A stretch of DNA of 49,507 nucleotides, taken from positions 1 to 49,507 of the IMG/VR virus record IMGVR_UViG_3300032278_000014, one strand, 5' to 3'. The DNA comes from a virus. This document shows positions 39,553 to 48,869 of this stretch, piece after piece. How positions within the stretch are numbered: the first letter of the stretch is position 1; the number at the start of each line of letters is the position of its first letter. Position numbers and translations under genes: made by a program. The notes below the pieces were generated by a model. The model saw only the letters and a list, made by a program, of their open reading frames with translations, ran no database searches and was not told where the DNA came from.

Positions 39553-40788
39553 CTAAAATCCGAGCGGACTGGTATCCAGCACGCCATAAGTTGCGTTGTT
39601 GAGTATGAACCCCTCCACGAGTGGTTCAGCCGTATTGAACGTGGTCAAGAATCTTGTTGTCGTAATATTATGGCGTATTCCTTGCACAGTCAGGTTACGC
39701 GTAATCGTGCCACCGCCAGGTTGTGCCCTCGTTACCTGAATCGGTTGAAAGAAATCTGTGTCGAGCGCAGCGTTGACGGTGGCCGTCACGTCAGCAGTTG
39801 AGTCAATCGTGATGCCCTTGATCCGAAGGTCAGCGTCCTTGCGTGTCGCCAACACTGCGTTCGCATAATCCAAAGCACTCGCATCAGTTTCCATCAGCAG
39901 ACCGATTCGTGTCAGGTTCCGCTCGAAGTATGTGGCGATTGAAGTCGCATCGGAAACAACCTGAGCCGAGCCGCCAGTTCTAGTAATCGAGATTTTGTTG
40001 GCTAGCACTGTGTCATCGGTATTGAAATCAACGGACACATACGGGATTTGGCTGCCGGTGTCGTTGAACTGTGTTGGCGAGGCGGCTAACGCAGCGATCG
40101 TGTTGTTTCGTGACACGAACTTCGTTTTGCCGTCGGTGTCCATATAGAAACCACCGATCTCAGTGGTGGCACAATTCCTGATCGCTTGAAGCGAAGTGCG
40201 GAGCGTACCGGGATCAGCTTGGCAACTCGTGTCACCGGTATCAATTGACCGTTCCGAGCTAGGCCACGAAATCGTGTTCAAGATTTTGCCGATCCGCGTA
40301 CCTGTGTCCTGCCCTGATGCTTGACCGGTGACCGTGGTCACGTTCGCCAAGTTGAGGATTCGTTCCCCGTCAACCGCGTTGATCGTCACATAGGACGCGT
40401 CAATATCTTGCTGATACGTGTAGTTCCATGCTTCGATATATCCGCTGAACAGCAGACGCTGAGAGCCTGCGTGTGTGGCCGAAATGACTATCTGAATCAT
40501 CGGTTTGATTTCGCCCGCATACGTTCCATTGTCAGGATCGAGAACGCCCGTGGTGTCAATACATTGAACAGTCGCTGTTCCGCCTTCGAACGTGTCAAGG
40601 ACTCTTGACCGGCCACGGTTAATAGTGATGTTCTGAACATTTGGGGTCAGGTTTAAGATGGTGACCGCTGAATCGGCCAAAACCCCCGTGTCAAGTGGCG
40701 TGGTTGCGTCACCAAGAATGAGTGGCGGCCCGAACCCAGCGCTCGTTGAAAACCGAACTGAGACTTCAACTACCGCAGCCGTCGCCAT
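39553..40788 (-). CDS. Minor tail / tail-tip protein
   Basis: A 411-aa protein started at the ATG at 40788 (TAATG with the tape-measure stop). It is beta-rich and contains TINRGRSRVLDTFEGGTATV and DPDNGTYAGEIKPMIQIVI, a pattern I associate with tail-tip hub proteins placed after the tape measure. A signature of phage tail-hub folds is plausible but not proven. Confidence 0.65.
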   Translation of the reverse strand: MATAAVVEVSVRFSTSAGFGPPLILGDATTPLDTGVLADSAVTILNLTPNVQNITINRGRSRVLDTFEGGTATVQCIDTTGVLDPDNGTYAGEIKPMIQIVISATHAGSQRLLFSGYIEAWNYTYQQDIDASYVTINAVDGERILNLANVTTVTGQASGQDTGTRIGKILNTISWPSSERSIDTGDTSCQADPGTLRTSLQAIRNCATTEIGGFYMDTDGKTKFVSRNNTIAALAASPTQFNDTGSQIPYVSVDFNTDDTVLANKISITRTGGSAQVVSDATSIATYFERNLTRIGLLMETDASALDYANAVLATRKDADLRIKGITIDSTADVTATVNAALDTDFFQPIQVTRAQPGGGTITRNLTVQGIRHNITTTRFLTTFNTAEPLVEGFILNNATYGVLDTSPLGF

Positions 40789-43700
40789 TACGTCAACACA
40801 TCCAACGCCCATGCTTTACCAGAGCGCTGATCCTCTAGCGATCCCTGACGCACCAGTTCAACAATCTGTTTCTCTTGGACGATTGACCCGGCAACGTTGA
40901 TCGTTATACCGGCGATGTTTTCCATTTGTGATGCGCCGACGTTTCTATGTAGCGGTAGACCCAATGAACCTGCGTCAGCCATTCCGTAAGCAGTGTTGGT
41001 GCTTGCTCTACGGGCCAAGTCGTTAACTAGTGGTATGCCCAGCGAACCAGCATCCGCCGCTCCCCACGGCGACAGACTAGAAACCTTCACGGGAGCAACA
41101 GCAATCGGATTGGATTTAGACCCAGGCTGATTCGCTCCACCTCCCGCACCGCCGCCACCGCCACCGCTGCCGTTGATGCCACTGAATGATGGCGTGGCTT
41201 GCGTCACAAACGCTTTGAGCAATCCCGGGACACCACCGGTCGCTGAGTTTTGAAGGACATCGAAGATTCCTCTAGAAGTTCCTTCCGTTAGGCCATTGAG
41301 TTTCGCAACAAAGATTTCAAAGACTCGCGCCAGGTCGTCAGGTAATGGGCCAAGGGTAGAAATGAAATCTTTGACACCAAAAGCAAAATCTTCTTGCATG
41401 GTTTGGGCAAGCCAACCGATATCGGCACCGAGTCGGGCAATCATGTTCTCAGATACGCCAACCGACAGGCCTGCTCTACTGGCCTCTGTTCTCGCAGCAC
41501 CTAGCTGGTCTTGGGCCGCGGTGATTGCTGGGTCGAACTGCATACCAGCAGCAAGGTTGCCGATGGCTGCACCCATAGAGCGGATACCAGTGAGCGATGT
41601 AAGGAACTCGGTGAAGTCGAGGTCCGACATGGACAGCAAACCGGTTGCGGCTTCGTTCCCGGCAAACGCCCCAAGGCCAATGACCTGAGCGATAATATCT
41701 ACAGGGAAACCACGATCACGCAACGCTCGCAGATTTGACTCGAACGCGGTGTATTGAGCAAGGAGTTGCTGTGCTCGTGCTTTCGCTCCAATGTCCTCCC
41801 CGAAGCTGAAGCCGAACGCTGACGCCGTTTTTTGTGCCATGCTGGCACGCTCACCCATCAGCTTATTGACGTTTGATTGGGCTGTGTCTTGGCGCGCTAG
41901 TGCCTTCGCTAACTTATCTTCAGCGACAGCGAGCACATTAGTGAGGTTGATTCGTTTATTAGCAAGCGCTATCAGGCCGTCTTTGTGTTCAAGTGCTTTC
42001 TCAAGGGTCGCTCGCAGTTGAGGAATCTGCGTCATGCCCGTGTCGAATGCCTCATTAAATAAACCGTCGAAGGCTTTGCCGATTTGTTCCGGGGTACCGA
42101 CTATTGCCTGAGCGAATTGCTCAGACAGGGCAGAGCTTCCAAGGCCGATGCCGCTCTTAACGAACGCAGCGAATTTGCGTGCCGCTTCTTCCTGCCGTCG
42201 TTTGTGTTCCGCACGAGCTTTCTCTTGCTGCTTCTCGAAAAGTCGCTGCTGAATCTGGGCAGTGATTTCGCCTTGACGCTTCACGAGATCACCGGCGTCC
42301 ATTGCGCCACCGAACATTCCTGCGTCAGCAGCCATCAGCGCCGCTTCGTTAAGCTGATCCTGTAGCCCTTCGAGATCTACGGCATAATCAAATTCGATCG
42401 ACACGCTGTTAGATAGCGCCTCAACTTTCTTCACTTCTTCCTGCACTTGTGTAGTTTCTCGAGCAGCAAAGCCGGCAGCGTCAGCGATGGCGTAGAACTC
42501 GTTGACCGCAGTCGCAGCGTTCAGTGCGGCCAGTGCGTCGTTCAGTTTTTGTTGCTGAATCGCCCAGTCCCCTGATGCTTCAGCGTCAGCCACTAGCCCT
42601 TCGTAAACGTCTACGCCGAGGATGCGCGCATACTTGGTGGCGTTCTCACTATTAGTCAAGAACTCTTCGGACTGCTTGTTCATCGCTTTCGTGTTGTCGT
42701 CGTAGGCGTCGGCGGTTTCATCGAGCGATCTGAGAATCTCTACTGCCTGATCTAGCGAGAGTTCACCAGCGCGCAAGCTGTCAGCGATAGCACCAGTCAC
42801 TCCTTCGGTAGCTCCTGAAACTTTGCGTAGTTGAGCCTCGAACTTTTCTTGGGTCATTCCAGTCCGGCGAGACTGTTCCGCTAAGTCTTGGAAAACGTCA
42901 GTTCCGGTGCGGACTACTGCTTCCACTTTCTCTGCTTCGATTTTGACTTTTTTGAATGCTCTGGCGACTTTGCGATCTAGGAGTTCAGCGAGCAGCACGT
43001 TAGAGCCGTTGAACTCATCTACCTGAGGTGTCATTTCTTTGTAGACGCCGTTGAGTTTCTCATATTCCGCAGTCAGTTCAGCAGTGCGGTCTGCGACCAT
43101 TGTGAGGGGATCTTCGGCGGCTCTGAGTTGGTCATTGAGAAGCTCTTGGCGTTCTTTAGCTTCTTTGTTGGTTGACATGAACTTGCCGATGACGAAGGCG
43201 ACGGCAGCGAAAGCGACGACGGCGAGTCCAAGTGGCACAAGAATCGCTCCGGCGGTGACTGTGGCAGTGGCAAACGCGGCGGAAACCATACCGATGCCAA
43301 TAGCGAGCGGCCCGGCAGCCGCAGTCATTATGGCCATGACAACGACAGCAGCTTTCAGTGGTCCTGAAAGATTTGAGAATGCGGTGACGACACTGCCAAT
43401 GAATGCAGCAAGTTTTTGGATCATGGGAAGGACGACTGGGATGATTTCTTTGCCGATAGCAATCATCGAGGTCTTGAATTCACTCATTGCTTGGTTGAAT
43501 TTGAATTGGGTGGTTTCCGACGCCACACCAAACGCCTTTTCCAGATCGCCGGTGGTATTAGTCATGTTCTTAAAAATCTGTTCAGTGCTCGCGGCGTTGT
43601 TTCCCATCAAGTCCATAACGCCGACAAGGGCACGGACATTTCCGAAAACGGACGCCGCAGCATCAGCGTTGCCGTCAAATTCAGTCGAGAGCGTCTTTAA

Positions 43701-44552
43701 CGTCGACAGCAGCCCTTTTTCGCGCATCTGGGTACGCAGTCCCTCAGATGACAAACCCATCCCTGTGAGGGCTTTCTCAGCTTGCTCGGTTGGTTTCAGC
43801 AACGAAACCATAATTGAACGCAACTGGGTTGCTGCTTCGTTTGCGTTGGTGCCGGTTCTTGACATCGAAGCGAATGCGGCACCGACTTCGTTAAACGAAA
43901 CACCCATACCGCTGGCGACCGGCAACACCCGGCCCATAGATCCAGCAAGCTCATCAGCTTGGAGCTTGCCCTCTCGAACAGCAGCCACCATTACATCCGT
44001 CGCCGCTGTGGCAGAGAGATTTTCTTCGCCATAAGCATTCAGCGCAGAAGTTGCAAGGTCAGCGATAGTCGCTGCTTCACCTAAACCAACTGCTGCGGCT
44101 TTAGCAGATGCCTCCAACGTTTCGGTTGCAGCCGCTCCCCTCAAACCAGCAGACTGAATAAAGAACATGGCGTCAGCCAAGTCCTTAGGTGCCTGCGCTG
44201 TTTCACCTGATAATCGGAGAACATCACTCTCCATTGCTCGCACTTCTTTGGCTGAGATCCCCACCAAAGAGGTGATTTTGGTCATTGACGCTTCGAAGTC
44301 AGATGCCATTTTGAAAGCTGCGGCCCCGGCACCAAGCAGCGGCAGCGTGACACCCATCGACATTCGACGGCCAACCTTCATGGCCGACTTACCGAAGGCG
44401 TCGAATTTCTGTCCCGCCTTCTGGACTTTCGTCATTGACTTTTCGGTATCGTTACCGAGGCCTTTGACCTGGCCACGCAACCTGCGGATGGTTTGCGTGG
44501 CTTTGTCACGCACCTCAATGTCTATATATGCGCTGCCAAAGTTCGTTGCCAT
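40788..44552 (-). CDS. Tape measure protein
   Basis: A 1,254-aa protein, the longest in the genome. The TP901-type N-terminus (about 60-400) has RRMSMGVTLPLLGAGAAAF, FEASMTKITSLVGIS and QLRSIMVSLLKPTEQAEKAL. A hydrophobic region at about 395-460 may cross the host membrane. Long helical stretches and a Gly-rich end follow. It sets tail length and helps DNA entry. It overlaps the frameshifted chaperone (TAATG). Confidence 0.9.
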   Translation of the reverse strand: MATNFGSAYIDIEVRDKATQTIRRLRGQVKGLGNDTEKSMTKVQKAGQKFDAFGKSAMKVGRRMSMGVTLPLLGAGAAAFKMASDFEASMTKITSLVGISAKEVRAMESDVLRLSGETAQAPKDLADAMFFIQSAGLRGAAATETLEASAKAAAVGLGEAATIADLATSALNAYGEENLSATAATDVMVAAVREGKLQADELAGSMGRVLPVASGMGVSFNEVGAAFASMSRTGTNANEAATQLRSIMVSLLKPTEQAEKALTGMGLSSEGLRTQMREKGLLSTLKTLSTEFDGNADAAASVFGNVRALVGVMDLMGNNAASTEQIFKNMTNTTGDLEKAFGVASETTQFKFNQAMSEFKTSMIAIGKEIIPVVLPMIQKLAAFIGSVVTAFSNLSGPLKAAVVVMAIMTAAAGPLAIGIGMVSAAFATATVTAGAILVPLGLAVVAFAAVAFVIGKFMSTNKEAKERQELLNDQLRAAEDPLTMVADRTAELTAEYEKLNGVYKEMTPQVDEFNGSNVLLAELLDRKVARAFKKVKIEAEKVEAVVRTGTDVFQDLAEQSRRTGMTQEKFEAQLRKVSGATEGVTGAIADSLRAGELSLDQAVEILRSLDETADAYDDNTKAMNKQSEEFLTNSENATKYARILGVDVYEGLVADAEASGDWAIQQQKLNDALAALNAATAVNEFYAIADAAGFAARETTQVQEEVKKVEALSNSVSIEFDYAVDLEGLQDQLNEAALMAADAGMFGGAMDAGDLVKRQGEITAQIQQRLFEKQQEKARAEHKRRQEEAARKFAAFVKSGIGLGSSALSEQFAQAIVGTPEQIGKAFDGLFNEAFDTGMTQIPQLRATLEKALEHKDGLIALANKRINLTNVLAVAEDKLAKALARQDTAQSNVNKLMGERASMAQKTASAFGFSFGEDIGAKARAQQLLAQYTAFESNLRALRDRGFPVDIIAQVIGLGAFAGNEAATGLLSMSDLDFTEFLTSLTGIRSMGAAIGNLAAGMQFDPAITAAQDQLGAARTEASRAGLSVGVSENMIARLGADIGWLAQTMQEDFAFGVKDFISTLGPLPDDLARVFEIFVAKLNGLTEGTSRGIFDVLQNSATGGVPGLLKAFVTQATPSFSGINGSGGGGGGAGGGANQPGSKSNPIAVAPVKVSSLSPWGAADAGSLGIPLVNDLARRASTNTAYGMADAGSLGLPLHRNVGASQMENIAGITINVAGSIVQEKQIVELVRQGSLEDQRSGKAWALDVLT

Positions 44553-45129
44553 TAGCGTGCCTTAGCTTTCGCTCGGGCACGATTACTCGCCTGCTCGCGT
44601 TCGTTATTTTCCAACGAATACAGGGCAGCCCACTCCGTTAGTTCACTAGCTGTCATCCGATCCAGCAGTTCACTAACGGTCATGGAAAGCTCCCTCGCTA
44701 ACTGGAAGTAGAAGCGACGTTCAGGGGCAATTCGGTCTCGGCTGTCTCTGAAACCGAGGAATCTTTTCCCGCGTCAGCATCCGAGTCTGCGCCCATACCG
44801 GACACTGATAGGCAGGCGTTGGCTAACGAATCGACGACGTTGGCGTTCTTTTCTTCCATCATCCATTCAATATCTTCTTCCGTGAAGACGTGTTCGCCGT
44901 CGTCGGGATCGAAACAGCACGACTGAATGACAGTTCCCCACATCAATTCAACGCGGTTGCCATCCATTTGGACTTCGCCGTCTGCTGTGAAGTCCACGCT
45001 CGAGGCAAACGCGGCTCGTTGACGCGCCGACATGGAGCGAAGCTCCAACGTGACTTCCCATTCGGGGATCACATAGAGTTCGCTGCTCACATCGTGGGCG
45101 GCTCTTATTTGTTCTGCAAGTCTGGACAC
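44552..45129 (-). CDS. Tail assembly chaperones, made with a -1 frameshift
   Basis: The first frame (45129 or 45138 to 44698) encodes the G-like chaperone, about 143 aa. A GGGAAAA slippery heptamer lies at 44770-44764, in the correct phase. After a -1 shift there, the frame reads RFLGFRDSRDRIAPERRFYF and then QLARELSMTVSELLDRMTAS to the TAA at 44552, which makes a G-T fusion of about 192 aa. Both products help tail tube assembly on the tape measure. The GTG at 45129 has AAGGAG at a better distance than the one at 45138. Confidence 0.8.
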
Positions 45130-45155
45130 AGAGGTCACTCCTTGTTTGTTGGGAT

Positions 45156-45566
45156 CTAGTACGTGCCGCGAGTAACGGCGCCGGTGACTTGAAGGTCACA
45201 GGAATAGGTGACAACGTCACCGACTGGGGAAGACACGGAATAGTTAGTCAGGATGGCTTCGCCGGTGTATTTGACGTAGCCGCCGGTGGAACCTGCTGGC
45301 CCGTAAATAAATGAGCGTGACGCTGGTTCGGTGCCGCCTTTGATGTAACCGTCAACGGTTGCATCCCACAGACCACTAATCGAAATGGACGCACTCTCCA
45401 ACCCGACGATGAAACTCCGGGAGGAGCTTCCGAACGCCGTTGTATCTGCTGTCTCCGTTACTTCTGGGAAGTCAACTGAGTTGAGTGTGTCTGAAAGTGA
45501 GCGACTCGTGCCGCCCGTATCGTCAAGCTCAAAATCAACGGACTTGCCGTGTACAAATGTAGGCAT
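45156..45566 (-). CDS. Tail tube protein, short paralogue
   Basis: A 136-aa tail-tube-type protein. It begins MPTFVHGKSVDFELDDTGGT, with ETADTTAFGSSSRSFIVGL in the middle and VVTYSCDLQVTGAVTRGTY at the end. The layout fits a major tail protein that stacks into the tube. It shares the first residues and the TADTTAFG block with the upstream paralogue. Confidence 0.7.
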   Translation of the reverse strand: MPTFVHGKSVDFELDDTGGTSRSLSDTLNSVDFPEVTETADTTAFGSSSRSFIVGLESASISISGLWDATVDGYIKGGTEPASRSFIYGPAGSTGGYVKYTGEAILTNYSVSSPVGDVVTYSCDLQVTGAVTRGTY

Positions 45567-45578
45567 ATCTTGGTCCTC

Positions 45579-46340
45579 CTAGAACCTTGCGAAACTCACC
45601 ATTGTGGTGAGCGCGCCGGATGAAGCTGCCGTTGTACCTGTGCAGCGGATATATCGGTTGACGGTGCCAGAGACCGCCTTTAGCTCGCTGGTTGTAGTCG
45701 CAGCCGCAACCGTTGAGAATGTGATCAGGTCAGCCCATGTAACGTCGTTGGCTGAGTGCTGAACCTTGTAAGTGGTCACCCCGCCGCTCATTGTGTTGAT
45801 GGGGACGTGGATGAGAGCGAAACCGCCGTTAGCGCTCGACGCCGCATTATCCACTGAAGTGAACGACGCCGGGAAATCAAGAGTGGTGGCGGTCAGGTAC
45901 GGCGTTAGTTGCACACCGGTCTGCCCTGAATATGTGAGGTTCGTTGTGCCATCTGTTGTTGCCTGAAAATCTGCGGAAACAGAAACCACATCAGCTACCG
46001 GTGATGAAATCGAATACGTGAGTTGATCGGATTGCATCAAGATTGCTTTGTTGCCAATCGTCCCCGCTGCGATTGCAACGGTGGTGAGTGGGCTTGTTGT
46101 GTTCGCTAGTAGCGCTTCAAGAACTACGTCTGAGCCTGTCGTGGCGTCCTGGGACCAAAGGCCGGTCAGCCCCATCGTTGCAGTCTGCAACCCAGGAAGG
46201 AAAGATCTTGATGACGCCCCGAAGGCCGTGGTATCTGCTGTCTCAATCGAGAAGGTGCTGTCGGCTGCGTTGAAATAACTACTGAGATCAAATTCGTCGA
46301 TATAAGTTTTGGTGCCTTTGCCGTGAATGAAGGTGGGCAT
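45579..46340 (-). CDS. Tail tube protein, long paralogue with C-terminal domain
   Basis: A 253-aa protein. The N-terminal part (1-150) matches the neighbouring tail protein: MPTFIHGKGTKTYIDEFDLS, ETADTTAFGASSRSFLPGL. The C-terminal part (about 150-253) is a separate beta domain, with TTYKVQHSANDVTWADLITF, that would lie on the tail surface. One of the two paralogues probably forms most of the tube. Their functional split cannot be told from sequence. Confidence 0.7.
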   Translation of the reverse strand: MPTFIHGKGTKTYIDEFDLSSYFNAADSTFSIETADTTAFGASSRSFLPGLQTATMGLTGLWSQDATTGSDVVLEALLANTTSPLTTVAIAAGTIGNKAILMQSDQLTYSISSPVADVVSVSADFQATTDGTTNLTYSGQTGVQLTPYLTATTLDFPASFTSVDNAASSANGGFALIHVPINTMSGGVTTYKVQHSANDVTWADLITFSTVAAATTTSELKAVSGTVNRYIRCTGTTAASSGALTTMVSFARF

Positions 46341-46540
46341 TATTCGTCCTCATCTTTCGCTGGTTCAGCTTTCGGTTCGGCGACTGTTCTGCCGCCGACT
46401 GGGGCGAGAATGCCGATGTCAACGAGCCACGCAGCATCCTTCGTTGTCATCTCGACGGTTGATCCCGGTTCGTAGCGTTTGCTCGCTACTTCAACACCGG
46501 ACTCGCCGTCCTCGCCGCCGGTCACTTTGAATTTAGGCAT
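46340..46540 (-). CDS. Small acidic protein before tail tube genes
   Basis: A 66-aa protein with MPKFKVTGGEDGESGVEVAS and a Pro/Glu/Asp-rich tail. The pattern KDAAWLVDIGILAPV resembles small head-tail or tail proteins of actinophages. It has AGGAGGCGCA before the ATG and overlaps the next start (TAATG). The gap 46541-46673 holds no gene that I can support. Confidence 0.55.
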   Translation of the reverse strand: MPKFKVTGGEDGESGVEVASKRYEPGSTVEMTTKDAAWLVDIGILAPVGGRTVAEPKAEPAKDEDE

Positions 46541-46673
46541 TGCGCCTCCTGCTTAGGAATGGCGCGGCCAAAGGACCGGCCACGATGGGCACTGGACACG
46601 AAGGTCACTGGGGCCGAGTGTAGTACCCAAGGTGCTCCCGTCTGGCGTATCGTTCCAAATTGCTGCTAGTTAC

Positions 46674-46865
46674 TCATGCCGACTCGTTGATTTCTTTGCA
46701 GCGTGGACATTGGAGCCGCCACGGGGCACTCACCATCAGCGCGAGTTTTTTGCTGCACCAGCCGCAACGAATATTGGTGCGAGTTGCACGCAGGTGTTCT
46801 GGTATCCGAGCCGCCTCAGCATAGGCGTCCGCTACGTTAGAACTCTCAGAGTCTGGTAGTTGCAC
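46674..46865 (-). CDS. Com-like zinc-ribbon protein
   Basis: A 63-aa protein. The end reads IRCGWCSKKLALMVSAPW, then RLQCPRCKEINESA, with Cys 34, 37, 53 and 56 as a zinc ribbon. This matches the Com family; Mu Com is a small zinc protein that activates translation of mom mRNA. It starts at a GTG (46865) inside the tail-terminator gene, without a ribosome site. Its presence in a phage that carries two Mom-like genes is striking, but it is 26 kb from them. Confidence 0.6.
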   Translation of the reverse strand: MQLPDSESSNVADAYAEAARIPEHLRATRTNIRCGWCSKKLALMVSAPWRLQCPRCKEINESA

Positions 46866-47239
46866 GAAAAGACTGCCCGTTCTTGTGGATCACGTTCTAG
46901 GTAAAACGGCGATTGCATACCATTGGCTCGCAAATAGGTCACCCCAGACAACGCTTCATTATCAATGAGTTGCATCTTTTTGTAGATGTCTTCAGCTAGC
47001 GACGCAGCATCAGAATATGCGGCGGCACGAACAAAAACTTGCGCTCGAGGGCGAGTGTATGCAGGGAGAGATGAACCCCCCATTGCTTCCACTGCTGATT
47101 GTCCACCGGTTTCAATGACACCTACACAAGTGTTGGGCGTATCCGGCAGCCGCCCTAAAAACAGGTTCGTGCCTAACGTGAGTGTCGTATCGGTCACGTT
47201 TGCAGCCAAATAGGTTCCGATTTCAGGTAGAAACGCCAT
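46832..47239 (-). CDS. Tail terminator-like protein
   Basis: A 135-aa protein with FLPEIGTYLAANVTDTTLTL, then YTRPRAQVFVRAAAYSDAAS and LASLAEDIYKKMQ-like helix, ending in ERAVFSCNYQTLRVLT. This fits minor capsid/tail terminator proteins (DUF3168-like fold) that cap the tail. It follows the gp10-like gene. Confidence 0.65.
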   Translation of the reverse strand: MAFLPEIGTYLAANVTDTTLTLGTNLFLGRLPDTPNTCVGVIETGGQSAVEAMGGSSLPAYTRPRAQVFVRAAAYSDAASLAEDIYKKMQLIDNEALSGVTYLRANGMQSPFYLERDPQERAVFSCNYQTLRVLT

Positions 47240-47240
47240 C

Positions 47241-47720
47241 TCATTTCCTCAACAAGTCCATGCCAGCAGCAATCAGTCGTGTCTTGAAACCCTCAGGCCA
47301 TGACTCGACTTCGCGATCAAATGGGAACTCTAAATACTTTGGACCACCAAATGTTGTGTTCCCGGGTTCTGTCGGCCCTGAACCCTGCGCTCCGCCCACT
47401 CGACGCTTCCCGGGAGGTTTCGGTGGATGCCATAGGTCAGCGTTCTCGTGCTGAATTAACGCGTACGGTGCCGATGGTCCCCCGTAACTAATAGAAGCTG
47501 TGATTGAGTTCCCACTCCGTCGAGGGCGGACGATATCCTGACTTGCTCTCAACTGGCCTTCATCTTCGGGCACCATTTCGTCAGCGTTACCCGCGATGGA
47601 TTGCACCGCAGTTTCCACAGCTTTGAGTAGCGCTCGTTCAGTATCAACAGCGACACGCTCCATTTCCGCCATGATCTCTTTGAAGCCCTTTGATGTCATG
47701 TTGATTGGCGATCTAGCCAC
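47241..47720 (-). CDS. HK97 gp10-like head-tail joining protein
   Basis: A 159-aa protein with ERVAVDTERALLKAVETAVQ, then VPEDEGQLRASQDIVRPRRS and ASISYGGPSAPYALIQHENA, the usual pattern of the HK97-gp10_like family. It joins the neck to the tail. The GTG start at 47720 is placed because the previous stop lies two bases before it; an ATG at 47699 is an alternative. Confidence 0.75.
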   Translation of the reverse strand: MARSPINMTSKGFKEIMAEMERVAVDTERALLKAVETAVQSIAGNADEMVPEDEGQLRASQDIVRPRRSGNSITASISYGGPSAPYALIQHENADLWHPPKPPGKRRVGGAQGSGPTEPGNTTFGGPKYLEFPFDREVESWPEGFKTRLIAAGMDLLRK

Positions 47721-47722
47721 AA

Positions 47723-48094
47723 CTAGCCGCCTTTCTTCGATGTAGACCCCACATACACCACCTGCGCTACCTGGCCCAACGGATCACGTTTCGTGTTCAC
47801 CCGGACAATCGGCCGAGTAGCTGAAATGGGACTTGGCAATGTTATTTGCCCATCAGGATCAATCGCAACGGAGGCGTCCGGCAAATAGCAGATGTAGTCA
47901 ATGTCTATGAGGGTCTCATCAGCGCTTCTCCGACCTTCTTCGACACGAACAATGTAGGCGTCATAGCTGGTGGCTCCTCCGGTGTAAGTGCGTTCCCCGT
48001 AATTGTTGACTGAGGATGTGGTGCGAATCTGCACCGTGTCCGGCGTCATGTTGACCTTCAGGTCTGTCATAAAGGTCTGCGAGGGAAGCGCCAT
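47723..48094 (-). CDS. Head closure / neck protein
   Basis: A 123-aa protein with MTPDTVQIRTTSSVNNYGER and DAYIVRVEEGRRSADETLID, typical of head stopper proteins that close the portal after packaging. It overlaps the adaptor gene by one base and precedes the gp10-like gene. Confidence 0.65.
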   Translation of the reverse strand: MALPSQTFMTDLKVNMTPDTVQIRTTSSVNNYGERTYTGGATSYDAYIVRVEEGRRSADETLIDIDYICYLPDASVAIDPDGQITLPSPISATRPIVRVNTKRDPLGQVAQVVYVGSTSKKGG

Positions 48095-48567
48095 CAGTCT
48101 GCTCCGCTGTAATTAGTCACAACCTCGTCAGCGCCACCACGATCGTTTGACCACTGCCCACGAGAGAAGTACGGCTTTACTATGTTGCTGTTGTCCTCAT
48201 CTATCTCTTTGTCAGAAACCGTTATGCCGCCAGCGTACGGGGTTGGCGTATTGCCTTCACGCGACGCTTGTTGGTAGAGGAGCTTGGCTTGTTCTCGTGC
48301 GTTGTACGCCTTCTGATTCATGTCAACTTTGAGATCGCCAACAGATTGGTCAGCTAGCCGACTGAACTTCGACGCAATAGCAACCATCACCCGGTACGAA
48401 ACCTCATACAGAGCAGTGGTAGCTGTGTCGCTACCTGTGACCTGATTATTGGTCCACGCTATTTCCTCATCGTTGATGAGTTGGTCATTCGTGTCAGTGT
48501 CACCCGTCAGGAAACGAATCGCCGCAAGAGCACTAGCTGCCGGGTCACCGGCGTAAGTCCAAGTCAT
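48094..48567 (-). CDS. Head-tail adaptor
   Basis: A 157-aa protein, largely helical: SALAAIRFLTGDTDTNDQLI, then EEIAWTNNQVTG and SYRVMVAIASKFSRLADQSV, the pattern of head-tail connector (gp6-like) proteins that bind below the portal. It overlaps neighbours by one base on each side. Confidence 0.75.
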   Translation of the reverse strand: MTWTYAGDPAASALAAIRFLTGDTDTNDQLINDEEIAWTNNQVTGSDTATTALYEVSYRVMVAIASKFSRLADQSVGDLKVDMNQKAYNAREQAKLLYQQASREGNTPTPYAGGITVSDKEIDEDNSNIVKPYFSRGQWSNDRGGADEVVTNYSGAD

Positions 48568-48860
48568 CAGCCGTAGAAGACCGATCCGACATGAGTTCCC
48601 GCACCAGACAAGGTGACACGAATTCCGGTCGTGACTTTTATTCCTCCTGGGTAGCGGAGGTTGGCTGATTCGTCCGCTGCGAGAGTGACCTGAGCGATCA
48701 GCGTTCCCGAGTCAGCGGTGTTGTCATAAATTTTGATGACCTTCGCACCGTCGGAAGTGAAACATCCACCGAAGAAGATGCCGTCACCAGTGAGAACCGT
48801 TACCGACGCATCAGCAACTGCGGAAGTGGTTGCCGCGTATGGGGGCGGAATGAGAGCCAT
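48567..48860 (-). CDS. Small beta protein, paralogue of the next gene (decoration-like)
   Basis: A 97-aa protein with IFFGGCFTSDGAKVIKIYDN, then SGTLIAQVTLAADESANLRY and GGIKVTTGIRVTLSG. The same order of motifs is in the gene at 48870-49241. It might decorate the capsid, given the position after the capsid gene. It has an AAGGAAC ribosome site. Confidence 0.5.
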   Translation of the reverse strand: MALIPPPYAATTSAVADASVTVLTGDGIFFGGCFTSDGAKVIKIYDNTADSGTLIAQVTLAADESANLRYPGGIKVTTGIRVTLSGAGTHVGSVFYG

Positions 48861-48869
48861 GATTGTTCC

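Noticed and set aside
43051-44034. 327-aa plus-strand frame opposite the tape measure gene
   Set aside because: Ala/Ser/Thr-rich shadow of a long helical protein, with no start signals or neighbours on that strand.
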